46,237 nucleotides of DNA, taken from Actinoplanes palleronii. Its GTDB lineage: Bacteria > Actinomycetota > Actinomycetes > Mycobacteriales > Micromonosporaceae. Positions 31,013 to 39,626 of this stretch are shown in pieces (within the stretch, counting starts at the first letter, position 1; each line of letters begins with the position of its first letter). A program made the translations under genes and the position numbers. The notes below the pieces were generated by a model, which saw nothing but the letters and a program-made list of their open reading frames with translations, made no database searches and was not told where the DNA came from. The stretch lies in the NCBI RefSeq assembly GCF_016862315.1, contig NZ_BOMS01000008.1:1-46237 (forward strand), in the 5' to 3' direction.

Positions 31013-31363
31013 CCCGGTTCCCCTCACCGTCTGTAACCGTATGCCGACTGGCGTGTTGCCGGAGGGCATGGTGCCGAGACGTCCGAGATCAACAGGCCTT
31101 AGGCGCTACACCCTGCTGGGAAGGGCCGCGCATGTCAAGGTCGAAGGTCACGCTTCGTGCACTCCAGCGGAAACAGTCATCCGTACGTTCCGTGACGGTT
31201 CCGGCTCAAGCGACTGACCGGATACCGACAGCGGAATCGCTCGAACGGCGCGGAAAGCACCGTTCGGGGGACCACCGGCGAGCGATTACCGACAGAGCCG
31301 AACTCGTTTACGGTTCTTTCTCGTCCGTTCTCGTCACCGATGGCAAGGAGCCCCGTCATCGTC
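31013..31363. other. Intergenic region without a clear gene
   Basis: This 350-bp stretch has a lower GC content and different codon pattern from its neighbours. An ATG at 31132 opens a frame (MSRSKVTLRALQRKQ) with a GGAAGGG site before it, but that frame runs through the next gene out of phase and looks like chance. I see no RNA gene or convincing promoter. Confidence 0.4.
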
Positions 31364-31978
31364 ATGTCACCCGAGCCCGCCACGCACGGCCACCGCGTCG
31401 CCGTGATCGGGCAGGACCGCGCCGGTCTCGCCCTGGCCCGGACGGCGGTCACCGCCGGGCACACCGTCGCCGGGTTCGACACCGATCCCGAGGTGATAGT
31501 CAAGCTGCGCGCGGGACGGTCGCCGATCGGCACCGACCTCGAGGCCATGCACGAGACCGGGCGATACCACGCCACCGACGATCCCGGCTGGCTCGCCGGG
31601 TGCGTGGTCTACCTGGTCGCGGCGCCGGTCCCGCTGCGGCGCGGCCGGCCGGACCTGAGCCTGGTGCTGGCCGCCGCGGACACCGTGGCCGGGCACCTGC
31701 GGGACCGGGACCTGGTCGTCCTGGAGTCCTGGGTCGCACCCGGGACCACCCGCGGCGTCTTCCAGGACGCGCTCGCGGCGCGCAGCAGCGCGCGCTACCA
31801 CCTGGCCTTCGCACCGGAGCGCCAGGGCCGGGCGAAGCTGGTCGGCGGGGTCGACCGGCGGTCGGCCCTCGCGGCGGCGGCGTTCTTCCGCACCATGCAC
31901 GACGTGGTGGTGGCGTGCGCGAACGCCGAGGAGGCCGAGGCGGCGAACCTGGTCGCGGCCGAACGGCGGTCCGCCTAG
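31364..31978 (+). CDS. Truncated UDP-sugar dehydrogenase, NAD domain only
   Basis: About 204 residues resembling the N-terminal NAD-binding domain of UDP-glucose/UDP-ManNAc 6-dehydrogenases: VAVIGQDRAGLALARTA, VAGFDTDPEVIVKLRAGRSPI, VVYLVAAPVPL and YHLAFAPERQGR. The canonical GxGYVG loop is altered (GQDRAG). The protein stops at EEAEAANLVAAERRSA, just where the central helix and the catalytic-Cys and UDP-sugar domains should begin. It is therefore probably inactive as a dehydrogenase, either a remnant or a repurposed domain. ATG 31364 has AAGGAG 13 bp upstream; ATG 31340 is also possible. Confidence 0.7.
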   Translation: MSPEPATHGHRVAVIGQDRAGLALARTAVTAGHTVAGFDTDPEVIVKLRAGRSPIGTDLEAMHETGRYHATDDPGWLAGCVVYLVAAPVPLRRGRPDLSLVLAAADTVAGHLRDRDLVVLESWVAPGTTRGVFQDALAARSSARYHLAFAPERQGRAKLVGGVDRRSALAAAAFFRTMHDVVVACANAEEAEAANLVAAERRSA

Positions 31979-31984
31979 GAACGA

Positions 31985-32033
31985 GCCGGTCGTTGTCGCC
32001 GCCGCGGTCCCGGTGGCCGCGACAACGACCGGC
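31985..32033. terminator. Bidirectional terminator
   Basis: GCCGGTCGTTGTCGC (31985-31999) and GCGACAACGACCGGC (32019-32033) form a perfect 15-bp stem between the convergent dehydrogenase-like and GH43 genes. Confidence 0.85.
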
Positions 32034-32096
32034 GCTTGTGGAATCCGGCCCGCGCACGTCGGCTGAGGAGGCGAGCGCGGGCCGGGGTCTAGGTGA

Positions 32097-33467
32097 TCAG
32101 TAGCCGATCCGGAACGTCGCGTCCTGCTTGGCGGCGGCGGCGGAGCTGCTGGTGACCGGATCGATGCGCAGCACGTAGTTGCTGTGCCGCAGGTACCGCT
32201 CCGGGTAGTTGTAGGAGCGGAACGACGTCCAGCCGGAGTCCGCGAACCCGGCGGCCTTGTAGAACGTGGCGTCGGCGGCGAACGTGCTGGTCCCGTCGTT
32301 GGCGTTGAGCACCATCGCGTAGTTGCTGTGCCGCAGGTACCGGTCCGGGTAGTTGACCGAGCGGAACGACACCCCGGCCGCGTCGGCCAGCCCGGGCACC
32401 AGCGTCCACTGCTGATCCTGGTACGGGTCGAACGGGTACGCGTCGATCCGCCCCACGTTGCTCGCGTGCCGCACGTACCGGTCCGGGTAGTTGTACGACT
32501 TGATCCGGTTCCAGGCGGGTGTCCCCCACTTGGCGGTCAGGTTCGCCACCTCGGTCCCGGTCAGCGGCGTGATGCCCAGGTGCTTGGAGTTCAGCGGCTG
32601 GGTGTACGCCCGGTCGTTGAGCAGCGTCCACGCACCACCGGCCAGGCTGGTGGTCTGCCAGCAGAAGAACCGCCCGTTGGGACTCCAGGTGTCGCCCCAC
32701 ATGTACCAGACGTCGGACGTGTTCGACTTGCTGATCTGTGGCGCCTCGACTCCGCGCCCGGGAGTGATCGCCCCGGTGTAGACGCTGAAGCTGCCCGCGG
32801 CGAGCGACGAGGACTTGGTGCCCAGCAACGTACTGTTGGAGTTGTTCTTGTAGTACATGTAGTTCACGCCACCGGCCGTGACGAAGCTGCCGTCGATCGC
32901 GTCGTAACCGGGGTCGTAGAAGACCGTGTTCGCCGAGGCGGTCACGAAGTCACTGGTGTAATTGACCATCAGGACGTTGTGGCCGGTGCCGTTGACCGCC
33001 GAGTAGACGATCGCGTACTGCCCGCGCGACGCGTCCCAGTACGCCTCCGGCGCCCACGCGTGGGTGGCCAGCGAGTGCACCTTGAGCAGCCGGTAGTTGC
33101 TGAACGTGCGCAGGTCGGCGGAGTCCCAGACGTGCAGGTACTGGCTCTGGTACGACCAGTCGGTCCCGTTCAGGTCGGTGGCCAGCACCACGAACGTGCC
33201 GTCCTGTTTGCGCAGGATGAACGGGTCGCGCAGGCCCTTGCTGCCCAGCGTCGGGGTGGCCACCGCGTTGTTCTGGTTCAGCGGCGTCCAGTTCAGCCCG
33301 TCCGTGCTGACCGCCAGGTGCAGGCCGTAGTTCGCGCCGGTCATCGACGGGGACTCGGTGAAGTACGCCATCGCGTAGCCGGAGTAGGTGGCCGCCCGGG
33401 CCGCGTCGGGCAGCAGCACCGCGGACGCGCCGGCCAGACCGGCGGCGAGTACCGAACGCCGCTTCAC
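32097..33467 (-). CDS. Secreted GH43 enzyme with AbfB (CBM42) domain
   Basis: A 456-residue exported arabinan- or arabinoxylan-degrading enzyme. A signal peptide (KRRSVLAAGLAGASAVLLPD) precedes a five-bladed GH43 propeller: Asp in GLRDPFIL, Asp in YDAIDGSFV, Glu in RGVEAPQI. Residues of about 325-456 form a beta-trefoil with three repeats (SYNYPDRYVRHA, SVNYPDRYLRHS, SYNYPERYLRHS), the AbfB arabinofuranose-binding domain. It likely releases arabinose side chains. GTG 33467 overlaps the stop of the upstream GH43 gene (GTGA), so the two enzymes are co-translated. Confidence 0.88.
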   Translation of the reverse strand: MKRRSVLAAGLAGASAVLLPDAARAATYSGYAMAYFTESPSMTGANYGLHLAVSTDGLNWTPLNQNNAVATPTLGSKGLRDPFILRKQDGTFVVLATDLNGTDWSYQSQYLHVWDSADLRTFSNYRLLKVHSLATHAWAPEAYWDASRGQYAIVYSAVNGTGHNVLMVNYTSDFVTASANTVFYDPGYDAIDGSFVTAGGVNYMYYKNNSNSTLLGTKSSSLAAGSFSVYTGAITPGRGVEAPQISKSNTSDVWYMWGDTWSPNGRFFCWQTTSLAGGAWTLLNDRAYTQPLNSKHLGITPLTGTEVANLTAKWGTPAWNRIKSYNYPDRYVRHASNVGRIDAYPFDPYQDQQWTLVPGLADAAGVSFRSVNYPDRYLRHSNYAMVLNANDGTSTFAADATFYKAAGFADSGWTSFRSYNYPERYLRHSNYVLRIDPVTSSSAAAAKQDATFRIGY

Positions 33468-34327
33468 TTGGCGATCGCCGTCCCGTGCCGGCACCCCGAG
33501 CAGGTGATCTTGCTGAGGCTCGACCAGGTGTTCAGGTCGGTGCTGGTGGCGGTGTAGATGCCGTCGCCGGCGCTGTAGTGGTCGACGTACATCCGCCAGC
33601 TGCCGTTGTCGAGCTGGACCAGCGACGGTCCCTCGTAACCGGACGCGAACAGGTTGCCCTTGTTGACCCAGCCCTCGGTGAGGTTGGCCGTGGTGGTCCA
33701 GTGCTCGATGTACTTGGTGGTCTCGTTCTTGGTGAACGCGTGCCAGGTGCTGCCGGACTTCACCACGAACGTGTCGATGTGGTTGGTGCCCAGTCCCCAC
33801 ATCTGCGCCGGGCCGCTCCAGCTGGTCAGGGCGGTGTTCTGCGCGGTGTAGACGTACGGGCGGAAGCAGAACGAGCAGCTGGTCGCCGCGACACTGGTGA
33901 TCAGCTTGACGGTGCTGCCCTCGACGTAGAACTCCGGCGCCCAGGTGTAGTTGGCGCCGCTGATCCCGGCCGGGATGCTGGCGAGGTTGGTCCAGCTGGT
34001 CAGGTTGGTGCTGGACGCGACGTTGAAGTAGGTGCTGTTCGTCGTCCAGGACTGCACCGTGTACGCGATGTAGTAGACGCTCCCCCGCTTGAGGATCGTC
34101 GGGTCACGCAGCACGCCGGTCGGCCCGTGGAAGTTCGTGTCGACCAGGGTGCTGTAACTGGTGCCGCCGTTGGTGGACTGATAGATCCACAGTTCCTCGT
34201 CGGCGGCGGCGTCACCCTTGAACGTGGCGTAGATCAGGGTGGTAGCCGCGGACGCGGGCTGGGGCAGGACGAAGACACCGAGAAGCAGGGCGAAAACAGC
34301 GGCCACGCCGCCGATGAGGCGCTTCAC
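33464..34327 (-). CDS. Secreted GH43-like glycosidase
   Basis: A 287-residue exported single-domain enzyme with a signal peptide (MKRLIGGVAAVFALLLGVFV). The GH43-type propeller is seen in GVLRDPTIL with the base Asp, TWAPEFYVEG, NHIDTFVV and ASGYEGPSLVQLD with the probable acid Glu. It ends in CSGCRHGTAIAK. Four cysteines (SCSFC, CSGC) suggest disulfides. It is first in a two-gene operon with the AbfB-bearing GH43. A perfect LacI-type operator 20 bp upstream of its GTG start predicts control by an arabinoside- or arabinose-responsive repressor. Confidence 0.85.
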   Translation of the reverse strand: MKRLIGGVAAVFALLLGVFVLPQPASAATTLIYATFKGDAAADEELWIYQSTNGGTSYSTLVDTNFHGPTGVLRDPTILKRGSVYYIAYTVQSWTTNSTYFNVASSTNLTSWTNLASIPAGISGANYTWAPEFYVEGSTVKLITSVAATSCSFCFRPYVYTAQNTALTSWSGPAQMWGLGTNHIDTFVVKSGSTWHAFTKNETTKYIEHWTTTANLTEGWVNKGNLFASGYEGPSLVQLDNGSWRMYVDHYSAGDGIYTATSTDLNTWSSLSKITCSGCRHGTAIAK

Positions 34328-34346
34328 AAACGTTCTCCCATTCGAC

Positions 34347-34360
34347 TGTTAGCGCTAACA
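34347..34360. promoter_or_regulatory. LacI-type operator of the GH43 operon
   Basis: TGTTAGCGCTAACA is a perfect 14-bp palindrome with the AGCGCT core of LacI-family sites, 20 bp upstream of the start codon. In 34361-34507 no further gene is seen. Confidence 0.75.
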
Positions 34361-34507
34361 AATCAGCGCGTACGGGGATGTGCCGAGGGCAGAGCAGGGG
34401 GATCCAGCCATGTCGGGCCGGGGGGCAACCCATTCATGGTTCGAAGTTTCTGAATGATTGCGCTCAGATTGCGGCGCTGTCAAGGAGTCCGGCCCCAGTG
34501 ACCGGCA

Positions 34508-37207
34508 TCAACGGACGACGGCCGCCGCCAGCTCCTTGCGGGACGTGATGCCCAGCTTCGGGAAAATCTTGCGAAGGTGCCATTCGACGGTCCGGGGGCT
34601 CAGGAACAGCACCGCGCCGATCTCCGGATTGGTCCGGCCCGCCGCGGCCAGCCGGGCGATCTGCGACTCCTGCGCGGTCATCTCGGCGGTCGTACCGGCC
34701 ACCCGCTTGCGTACCGTCTCGCCGGTCGCGGTCAGTTCCCGGCCGGCCCGCTCGGCGAAACCCTCGGCACCCATCGCGCGGAACGCCTCGTACGCCGGGC
34801 GCAGCTGCTCCCGGGCCTCCGCGCGCCGGTTCGCGCGGCGCAGCCACTCGCCGTACAGCAGCCGGGCCCGCGCCTCCGGCAGCCGCAACCGGCTCGCCGC
34901 GAACTGCGCGACCGCCTCCCGGTAGTCCGCCTCGGCGTCGTCGACCAACGCGTCGGCCAGCGCCCCCGCGCCCCGCGCCCACGGCGTCCCGCCCGCCGTC
35001 CGGGCCCGCGCCACCAACCGGTCCCGGGCCTGCGCCGCGATCTCCCCCGCCCCGGAACGCACCGCCGCCTCGACCAGCTCACCGAGTGTCCACTGCAGCA
35101 CCGCGAGATCCTCGTACGACGCGGCCTCCCGCGCGGCGGCCAGCGCCGCCGCGTAGTCGCCGTGCCCGTTGTGCAGCACCGCACGGCTGTACCCGGCCAC
35201 CCCGAGCAGCCAGCCGACCCCGCCGGACGACGCGTCCCGGGTCAGCCCGCCGATCAGCGCCGGCGCCTCGCCGTCACCACGGAACGCCGCCAGGATGCTC
35301 GCGGCGGCCGGATGCGGCGCCGGGCCGGTGACCCGGGCCAGGGCGGTCGCCTCGTCGATCAGCTCGGCGGCCTCGTCGAACCGCCCCGCGTAGATCAGCG
35401 CGGTGGACCGGAAACTCAGCGCGCCCGGCAGCCGGGACAGCGCACCGGCCGCCCGGGCGACCGCGACCGCCTGCTGGGTGCGCTCCAGGAACGCCGCGTC
35501 GTCCCACACCTCGGTGACCAGCATCCCGGTCAGCCAGAGCAGGTCCAGCTCGCTGTCCGGCGGCACCGCGTCCAGGGCGAGCCGGAACGCCGGCCCGGCA
35601 GCCGCGTGGCCCCTCCGGCTCCACGTGATCAGCGCGGCCAGCAACCGGCCCGCCGGGTCGTCACCGGCCGGCGCGCCGGCCGCGGCGTCCACGGCCCGGT
35701 GCAGGTCGTCGCCGCCCAGCCGCCCGGCGTTGATCGCGGCGCCGACCGCCGACAGGTACGTCTCCCGGGCCGCCACCGGATCCAGCTCCTCGAGCCGGCG
35801 GGCGGCCGCCAGCAGCGGCGGCACCTCGCGCCCGGCGGTGAGCACGAACGCCACCCGGGCCCGCAGCCGTTCCACCCCGGCCTGCCGCACCGGATCGGGC
35901 GGTCCCAGCTCGACCGCGGCGAGCAGCTCCGGCACCGCGGCCGCGGCACCCGAGGCGAGCCGGGCCCGCGCAGCCGCCAGGGTCCGGTCGGCGCGCGGAC
36001 CGGGCGCCGGGGTGAGCGCGGCGGCCCGTTCCAGGAACGCCGCGGCGGCGGCCCGGCCACCCCGGGCCAGGGCCCGCCCGGCCGAGCTCGCCAGGTCCCC
36101 GGCGACCGCCTCGTCGGCGCCGAACGCGGCGTGCCCACGATGCCAGGCGCGCCGGTCCGGGTCCCGATCGGCGTCGGTCACCTCGGCCAGCGCGCGGTGC
36201 ACGGCACGCAACTCCGCCGGCTCGGCGCCGCGCCAGGCCGCCGACCGGACCAGCGGATGCCGGAACCGCACCCGGGCGCCGATCTCGACAAGTCCGGCCG
36301 CCTCGGCGGCGGCCGCCGCGTCCGGGCTGATCCCGAGGTGGCCGGCGGCCGCCCAGAGCAGCGGCACGTCACCGACCGGTTCGACCGCGGCGGCCAGCAG
36401 CAGGGTGCGGCTCGCCGCGGGCAGGGCCACGATCCGCCGCGCGAACTCCGCCTCGACCCGGCCCGCGACGGAACCGGTGGCCGGGATGCCGTAACCGAAC
36501 GCCGGATCCGCCTCCCGGGACAGCTCCAGCAGCGCGAGCGGGTTGCCCCGGGTCTCGGCCACGATCCGGTCCCGGACCCGGGCGTCGAGCAGACCGGGCA
36601 GCACGGTCGCCAGCAGCGCCCGGGCGTCGGCCTCGGGCAGCCCGTCGACCCGCAGCTCGGGCAGCCCGGTGAGCAGGGCGTCGCCGGCCGGGGTGCGGGC
36701 CGCGAAGACCAGCGCGACGGATTCGGCGTCCAGCCGCCGCGCCACGAACGTCAGGATCACCTCGGACATCCGGTCCAGCCACTGCGCGTCGTCGACGACC
36801 ACGACCAGCGGCCGGTCGACGGCCGCCTCGGCGAGCAGCCCGAGCACGGCCAGCCCGATCACCAAGGCCTCCGGCGGCGGCCCGGCGCTGAGCCCGAACG
36901 CGGTCGACAACGCGGCCCGCTGCGGCTCCGGCAGCCGGTCCAGACGGGTCAGCAGCGGCGCGCAGAGCTGCTGCACCGCGGAGTAGGCCAATTCGGTCTC
37001 CGGCTCGACCCCGGCGGTGCGCACCACCTGGGCCGCCGTGGCGTGCCCGGCCAGGTGGTCGAGCAGCGCGGACTTGCCGGCCCCGGCTTCTCCGCGCAGC
37101 ACCAGCACCCGGCTCTGCCCGCCCCGCACGTCCCGCAGCAGCCGATCCAGCCGCTCCGTCTCCCGGCCCCGACCCCGCAGCCCGCCCGTCTCCACAGCCC
37201 TCGGCAC
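34508..37207 (-). CDS. LuxR-family LAL-type transcriptional regulator
   Basis: An 899-residue large ATP-binding LuxR regulator. The N-terminal STAND/AAA ATPase has Walker A GEAGAGKSALLDHLAG and Walker B VVVVDDAQWLDR. A long helical middle of TPR-like repeats, rich in Ala, Arg and Leu, may sense a ligand. The C-terminal HTH is LTAQESQIARLAAAGRTNPE, then SPRTVEWHLRKIFPKLGI. Such proteins are often pathway-specific activators. Here the neighbours are the GH43 operon and a VOC gene, so the target is unclear. The start is GTG 37207; repeat copy E lies upstream. Confidence 0.92.
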   Translation of the reverse strand: MPRAVETGGLRGRGRETERLDRLLRDVRGGQSRVLVLRGEAGAGKSALLDHLAGHATAAQVVRTAGVEPETELAYSAVQQLCAPLLTRLDRLPEPQRAALSTAFGLSAGPPPEALVIGLAVLGLLAEAAVDRPLVVVVDDAQWLDRMSEVILTFVARRLDAESVALVFAARTPAGDALLTGLPELRVDGLPEADARALLATVLPGLLDARVRDRIVAETRGNPLALLELSREADPAFGYGIPATGSVAGRVEAEFARRIVALPAASRTLLLAAAVEPVGDVPLLWAAAGHLGISPDAAAAAEAAGLVEIGARVRFRHPLVRSAAWRGAEPAELRAVHRALAEVTDADRDPDRRAWHRGHAAFGADEAVAGDLASSAGRALARGGRAAAAAFLERAAALTPAPGPRADRTLAAARARLASGAAAAVPELLAAVELGPPDPVRQAGVERLRARVAFVLTAGREVPPLLAAARRLEELDPVAARETYLSAVGAAINAGRLGGDDLHRAVDAAAGAPAGDDPAGRLLAALITWSRRGHAAAGPAFRLALDAVPPDSELDLLWLTGMLVTEVWDDAAFLERTQQAVAVARAAGALSRLPGALSFRSTALIYAGRFDEAAELIDEATALARVTGPAPHPAAASILAAFRGDGEAPALIGGLTRDASSGGVGWLLGVAGYSRAVLHNGHGDYAAALAAAREAASYEDLAVLQWTLGELVEAAVRSGAGEIAAQARDRLVARARTAGGTPWARGAGALADALVDDAEADYREAVAQFAASRLRLPEARARLLYGEWLRRANRRAEAREQLRPAYEAFRAMGAEGFAERAGRELTATGETVRKRVAGTTAEMTAQESQIARLAAAGRTNPEIGAVLFLSPRTVEWHLRKIFPKLGITSRKELAAAVVR

Positions 37208-37238
37208 GGCGAAAGCCTACCCAGCCCGCTCCCGACCG

Positions 37239-37462
37239 CTTCCGGTCAAACCCCTATTCGGTACGCCTACGGAGCGCCCGCCCGCAGGCTACGAGCCGAG
37301 TCCCGCCCGTGAGGCCACGCGACGCCCGCCCCACCCCCGGCCGCAGCGCGGCTCCCGGCCCCGGCTGGCTTCCAGGGGTGCCTCCGCAGCGCGGAGGCAC
37401 CCCTGGGGACCAGCCAGGACCCGCCGGCGCGCGGCGGTCCGGGGTGGCCGGGTCTCGCGGGG
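37239..37462 (+). repeat. Dispersed intergenic repeat, copy E
   Basis: CTTCCGGTCA, CTATTCGGTACG, CCGCAGGCTACGAGCCGAG, TCCCGCCCGTGAGGC and GGCCGCAGCGCGG lead to a hairpin at 37363-37415. The inner stem GGGGTGCCTCCGC / GCGGAGGCACCCC is perfect. It fills the gap between the LAL regulator and the VOC gene. Confidence 0.8.
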
Positions 37463-38071
37463 TCAGGAGGCGAGGCCGGCGGCGGTGGCCATGTGGGTGG
37501 CGTACCAGGTGGGCCAGGCCTCGTCGTGGACGCCGTGCAGGGTTTCGGCCTCGTAGACGCCGTGGGCGGTGGCGGCGTCGCGGAGGGCCTGTTCCAGGGC
37601 GGCCGCCGAGTCGTAGACGACGTGGTCGACCCGGCCGGGCAGGCGGCGGGTGACCTCCTGCAGGGTGAACAGGTTGCCGTCCGGGTCGGTGAAGGTGAGG
37701 AACGAGCCGTAGGTCTGGCGCTCCGGATGCGGGCCGGCCAGCCGGGCCTCGGCGCCGGCGTGGTGGAAGACGCCGCCCGCGTCGTGGAAGATCTCGCTGG
37801 GCGCCGCGCCGCGTTCGGTCAGCTCCTTGTGGGCCGCCTCGATGTCGTCGACGACCAGGTGCACGCCGTGGTCCGAGCCGGGGGCGGCGTCGGTGACCCG
37901 GCTGCCGATGATGATCGAGGCGGCCGAGCCGGGCGGGGTGAAGTGCACCACGCGGAAGCCCTCCGGGCCGGTGTAGTCGACGTCCTCGCGCCAGCCGAGC
38001 CCCCGGTAGAACGCCTGGGACCGATCCACGTCGGTGACGGGCAGGACGACGATCTCGAGCTTGAAATCCAT
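37463..38071 (-). CDS. VOC/glyoxalase-family protein
   Basis: A 202-residue cytoplasmic protein with one vicinal-oxygen-chelate domain (MDFKLEIVVLPVTDVDRSQA, GFRVVHFTPPGSAASIIIG, HLVVDDIEAAHKELTERG, SFLTFTDPDGNLFTLQEV). A C-terminal extension of about 60 residues (AALEQALRDAATAHGVYEAE...WPTWYATHM) resembles a helical tail found in some actinobacterial VOC proteins. The metal and substrate are unknown; such genes include dioxygenases, antibiotic-binding and glyoxalase proteins. It is probably monocistronic. Confidence 0.85.
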   Translation of the reverse strand: MDFKLEIVVLPVTDVDRSQAFYRGLGWREDVDYTGPEGFRVVHFTPPGSAASIIIGSRVTDAAPGSDHGVHLVVDDIEAAHKELTERGAAPSEIFHDAGGVFHHAGAEARLAGPHPERQTYGSFLTFTDPDGNLFTLQEVTRRLPGRVDHVVYDSAAALEQALRDAATAHGVYEAETLHGVHDEAWPTWYATHMATAAGLAS

Positions 38072-38169
38072 GACGGCTCTCCCTACGGGTTCTGTGGTGC
38101 CTTCACCATCGCGCGCCGGGCCGCCCCGCGGAACCAGGGACGGTCACTGGCCGGCACCCGGGTCCCGGG

Positions 38170-38628
38170 TCAGCGCGACGCGGCCGGGGCGGACGGCAGC
38201 GGCTGGATGTCGGTGATGTCGTAACACTCCTCGTCGTCGATGGCGTTCGGACGGTGGTCGATCGACACGTGGGCGGGGCGGCCGGCCGCGTCGGTGGTGA
38301 ACTCGACCACCGCGTCCGGTTCCGCCGACTCGACCTGCTCGACGATGTACTTCAGGGTCGGGAACGACGCGAGCGGCACCTGCACGGTCGACTCCGGGTC
38401 GGCGGGTTCCGCCGAGACCACGACGTCGCGGTCACGGACCACGATGCGGAAAGTGCCGATCACGGCGCGTTCGCCACAGCTCGCCGTGACGACGTACGAG
38501 TAATGGTCGGGCAGAGTGCCGGCGACCGCGCGGACGGTCGTACCGGATGGGGTGCTCGAACACCCGGAAAGGGTGAGGGCGGCGGTGACGGTGAGCAGCG
38601 CGGCCCGGCGCGGCCGGAGATCGGTCAT
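38170..38628 (-). CDS. DUF6174-like lipoprotein
   Basis: A 152-residue predicted lipoprotein. The lipobox is LTLSGC after a basic N-terminus (TDLRPRRAALLTVTA). The mature domain (HYSYVVTASCGERAVIGTFR, VVVSAEPAD, FPTLKYIVEQVESAEPDAVV, IDHRPNAIDDEECYDI) fits the DUF6174 pattern of small secreted beta proteins with two cysteines. Its function is unknown. ATG 38628 is set by the lipobox distance. Upstream, 38629-38866 is the long leader shared with the divergent riboswitch and holds no gene I recognise. Confidence 0.75.
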   Translation of the reverse strand: MTDLRPRRAALLTVTAALTLSGCSSTPSGTTVRAVAGTLPDHYSYVVTASCGERAVIGTFRIVVRDRDVVVSAEPADPESTVQVPLASFPTLKYIVEQVESAEPDAVVEFTTDAAGRPAHVSIDHRPNAIDDEECYDITDIQPLPSAPAASR

Positions 38629-38866
38629 GTGGTGTTCGACGCACGGTGACCGGCGCCGGTTCCGCGCCTTCTGCCGGAGCTGCGGCATAACGACAGGAGG
38701 GACGGAACCTCGGGTGTCGGAAATGCCTGTCATTCCAGGTCACGAACAAGATCAAATCGGTCCAATACCGTGAAGAACGTCACTATTAGGTACGTAAAAC
38801 TTGGTCGATGCCCGTCCGGTGTGGTTACCGTCGGTGGTCCCGCGATGGCGGGCACTGTGGACGGAC

Positions 38867-39061
38867 CGCCGAGTCCTGCCGCCGATCCACAGACACGAAG
38901 AGATGGCAGGAGCGGGGGAACCACGTTTTCCGGCGCGCACCGCGCACGGTTCGGGAGTCGGCCGGCTTCCGAAACGGGTGACAGGGGGCGCGTCTTGGGG
39001 TGAAGCCGCATAGGACGGCCGGGCCACTCTGCCCGAACCCGACAGCTCACCTCGTAGGCGT
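38867..39061 (+). ncRNA. ydaO-type cyclic di-AMP riboswitch
   Basis: The leader of the Rpf gene carries the conserved ydaO core. A stem CCTGCC...GGCAGG (38875-38910) is followed by AGCGGGGGAACCA, then GGGGTGAAGCCGC near 38997, GGGCC and the diagnostic CCGAACCCGACAGCTCACC with CTCGTAGGCG at the end (39033-39060). Actinobacterial ydaO RNAs commonly precede resuscitation-promoting factors and other wall hydrolases, and cyclic di-AMP usually turns expression off. The ribosome site GGAGGAATT follows at once, so control could be at transcription or translation. The exact 5' boundary is uncertain. Confidence 0.88.
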
Positions 39062-39073
39062 GGAGGAATTTCC

Positions 39074-39619
39074 ATGTCTCGGATCGGTAGACGAACGCGC
39101 CTTGCTGCCCTCAGCCTGGTGACCGCCGGCGTGACCGGAGCGGGCCTGTTGCTCGCACCGGCAGCTCCGGCCCTGGCCGCCAGCGTCAACTGGGACGTGG
39201 TCGCCAAGTGCGAGTCCGGCGGCAGGTGGCACATCAACACCGGGAACGGGTACTACGGCGGTCTGCAGTTCGACCGCGGCACGTGGAAGGCGAACGGCGG
39301 GGCCAAGTACGCCTCGACCGCCGACAAGGCCACCAAGGCCGAACAGATCAAGATCGCCAACAAGCTGTACGCGAAGCGCGGCCTGAGCCCGTGGCCGGTG
39401 TGCGGCAAGAAGGCCGGCGTCTACAAGAAGGCGACCGCCAAGCCCGCGAAGAAGGCCAAGGCGAGCGGCAAGACCTACGTGATCAAGTCTGGTGACACGC
39501 TCGCCAAGATCGCCAAGCGCTATCACGTCAAGGGAGGCTGGCGGGCGCTCTACGCGCTCAACAAGGACCGGCTGAGCAGCCCGAGCCGGATCTTCCCCGG
39601 TCAGCGCATCCGGCTCTGA
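39074..39619 (+). CDS. Resuscitation-promoting factor with LysM domain
   Basis: A 181-residue exported peptidoglycan hydrolase. A signal peptide ending near PALAA precedes the Rpf transglycosylase-like domain: VNWDVVAKCESGGRWHINTG with the catalytic Glu, NGYYGGLQFDRGTWKANGG, and two cysteines (KCESG, VCGKK). A Lys/Ala linker leads to one LysM domain (YVIKSGDTLAKIAKRYHVKG) that binds wall glycan. It should help spore or dormant-cell outgrowth by cutting peptidoglycan. The cyclic di-AMP riboswitch just upstream ties its synthesis to that signal. Confidence 0.92.
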   Translation: MSRIGRRTRLAALSLVTAGVTGAGLLLAPAAPALAASVNWDVVAKCESGGRWHINTGNGYYGGLQFDRGTWKANGGAKYASTADKATKAEQIKIANKLYAKRGLSPWPVCGKKAGVYKKATAKPAKKAKASGKTYVIKSGDTLAKIAKRYHVKGGWRALYALNKDRLSSPSRIFPGQRIRL

Positions 39620-39626
39620 CCTCCGC

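Noticed and set aside
31132..32103. Plus-strand open frame starting MSRSKVTLRALQRKQ
   Set aside because: It runs out of phase through the dehydrogenase-like gene and becomes Arg/Gly/Pro-rich, typical of a shadow frame.
34577..37312. 911-codon plus-strand frame opposite the LAL regulator
   Set aside because: Composition is Arg/Gly/Gln/Pro-rich with no domain; the minus strand has Walker and LuxR motifs.
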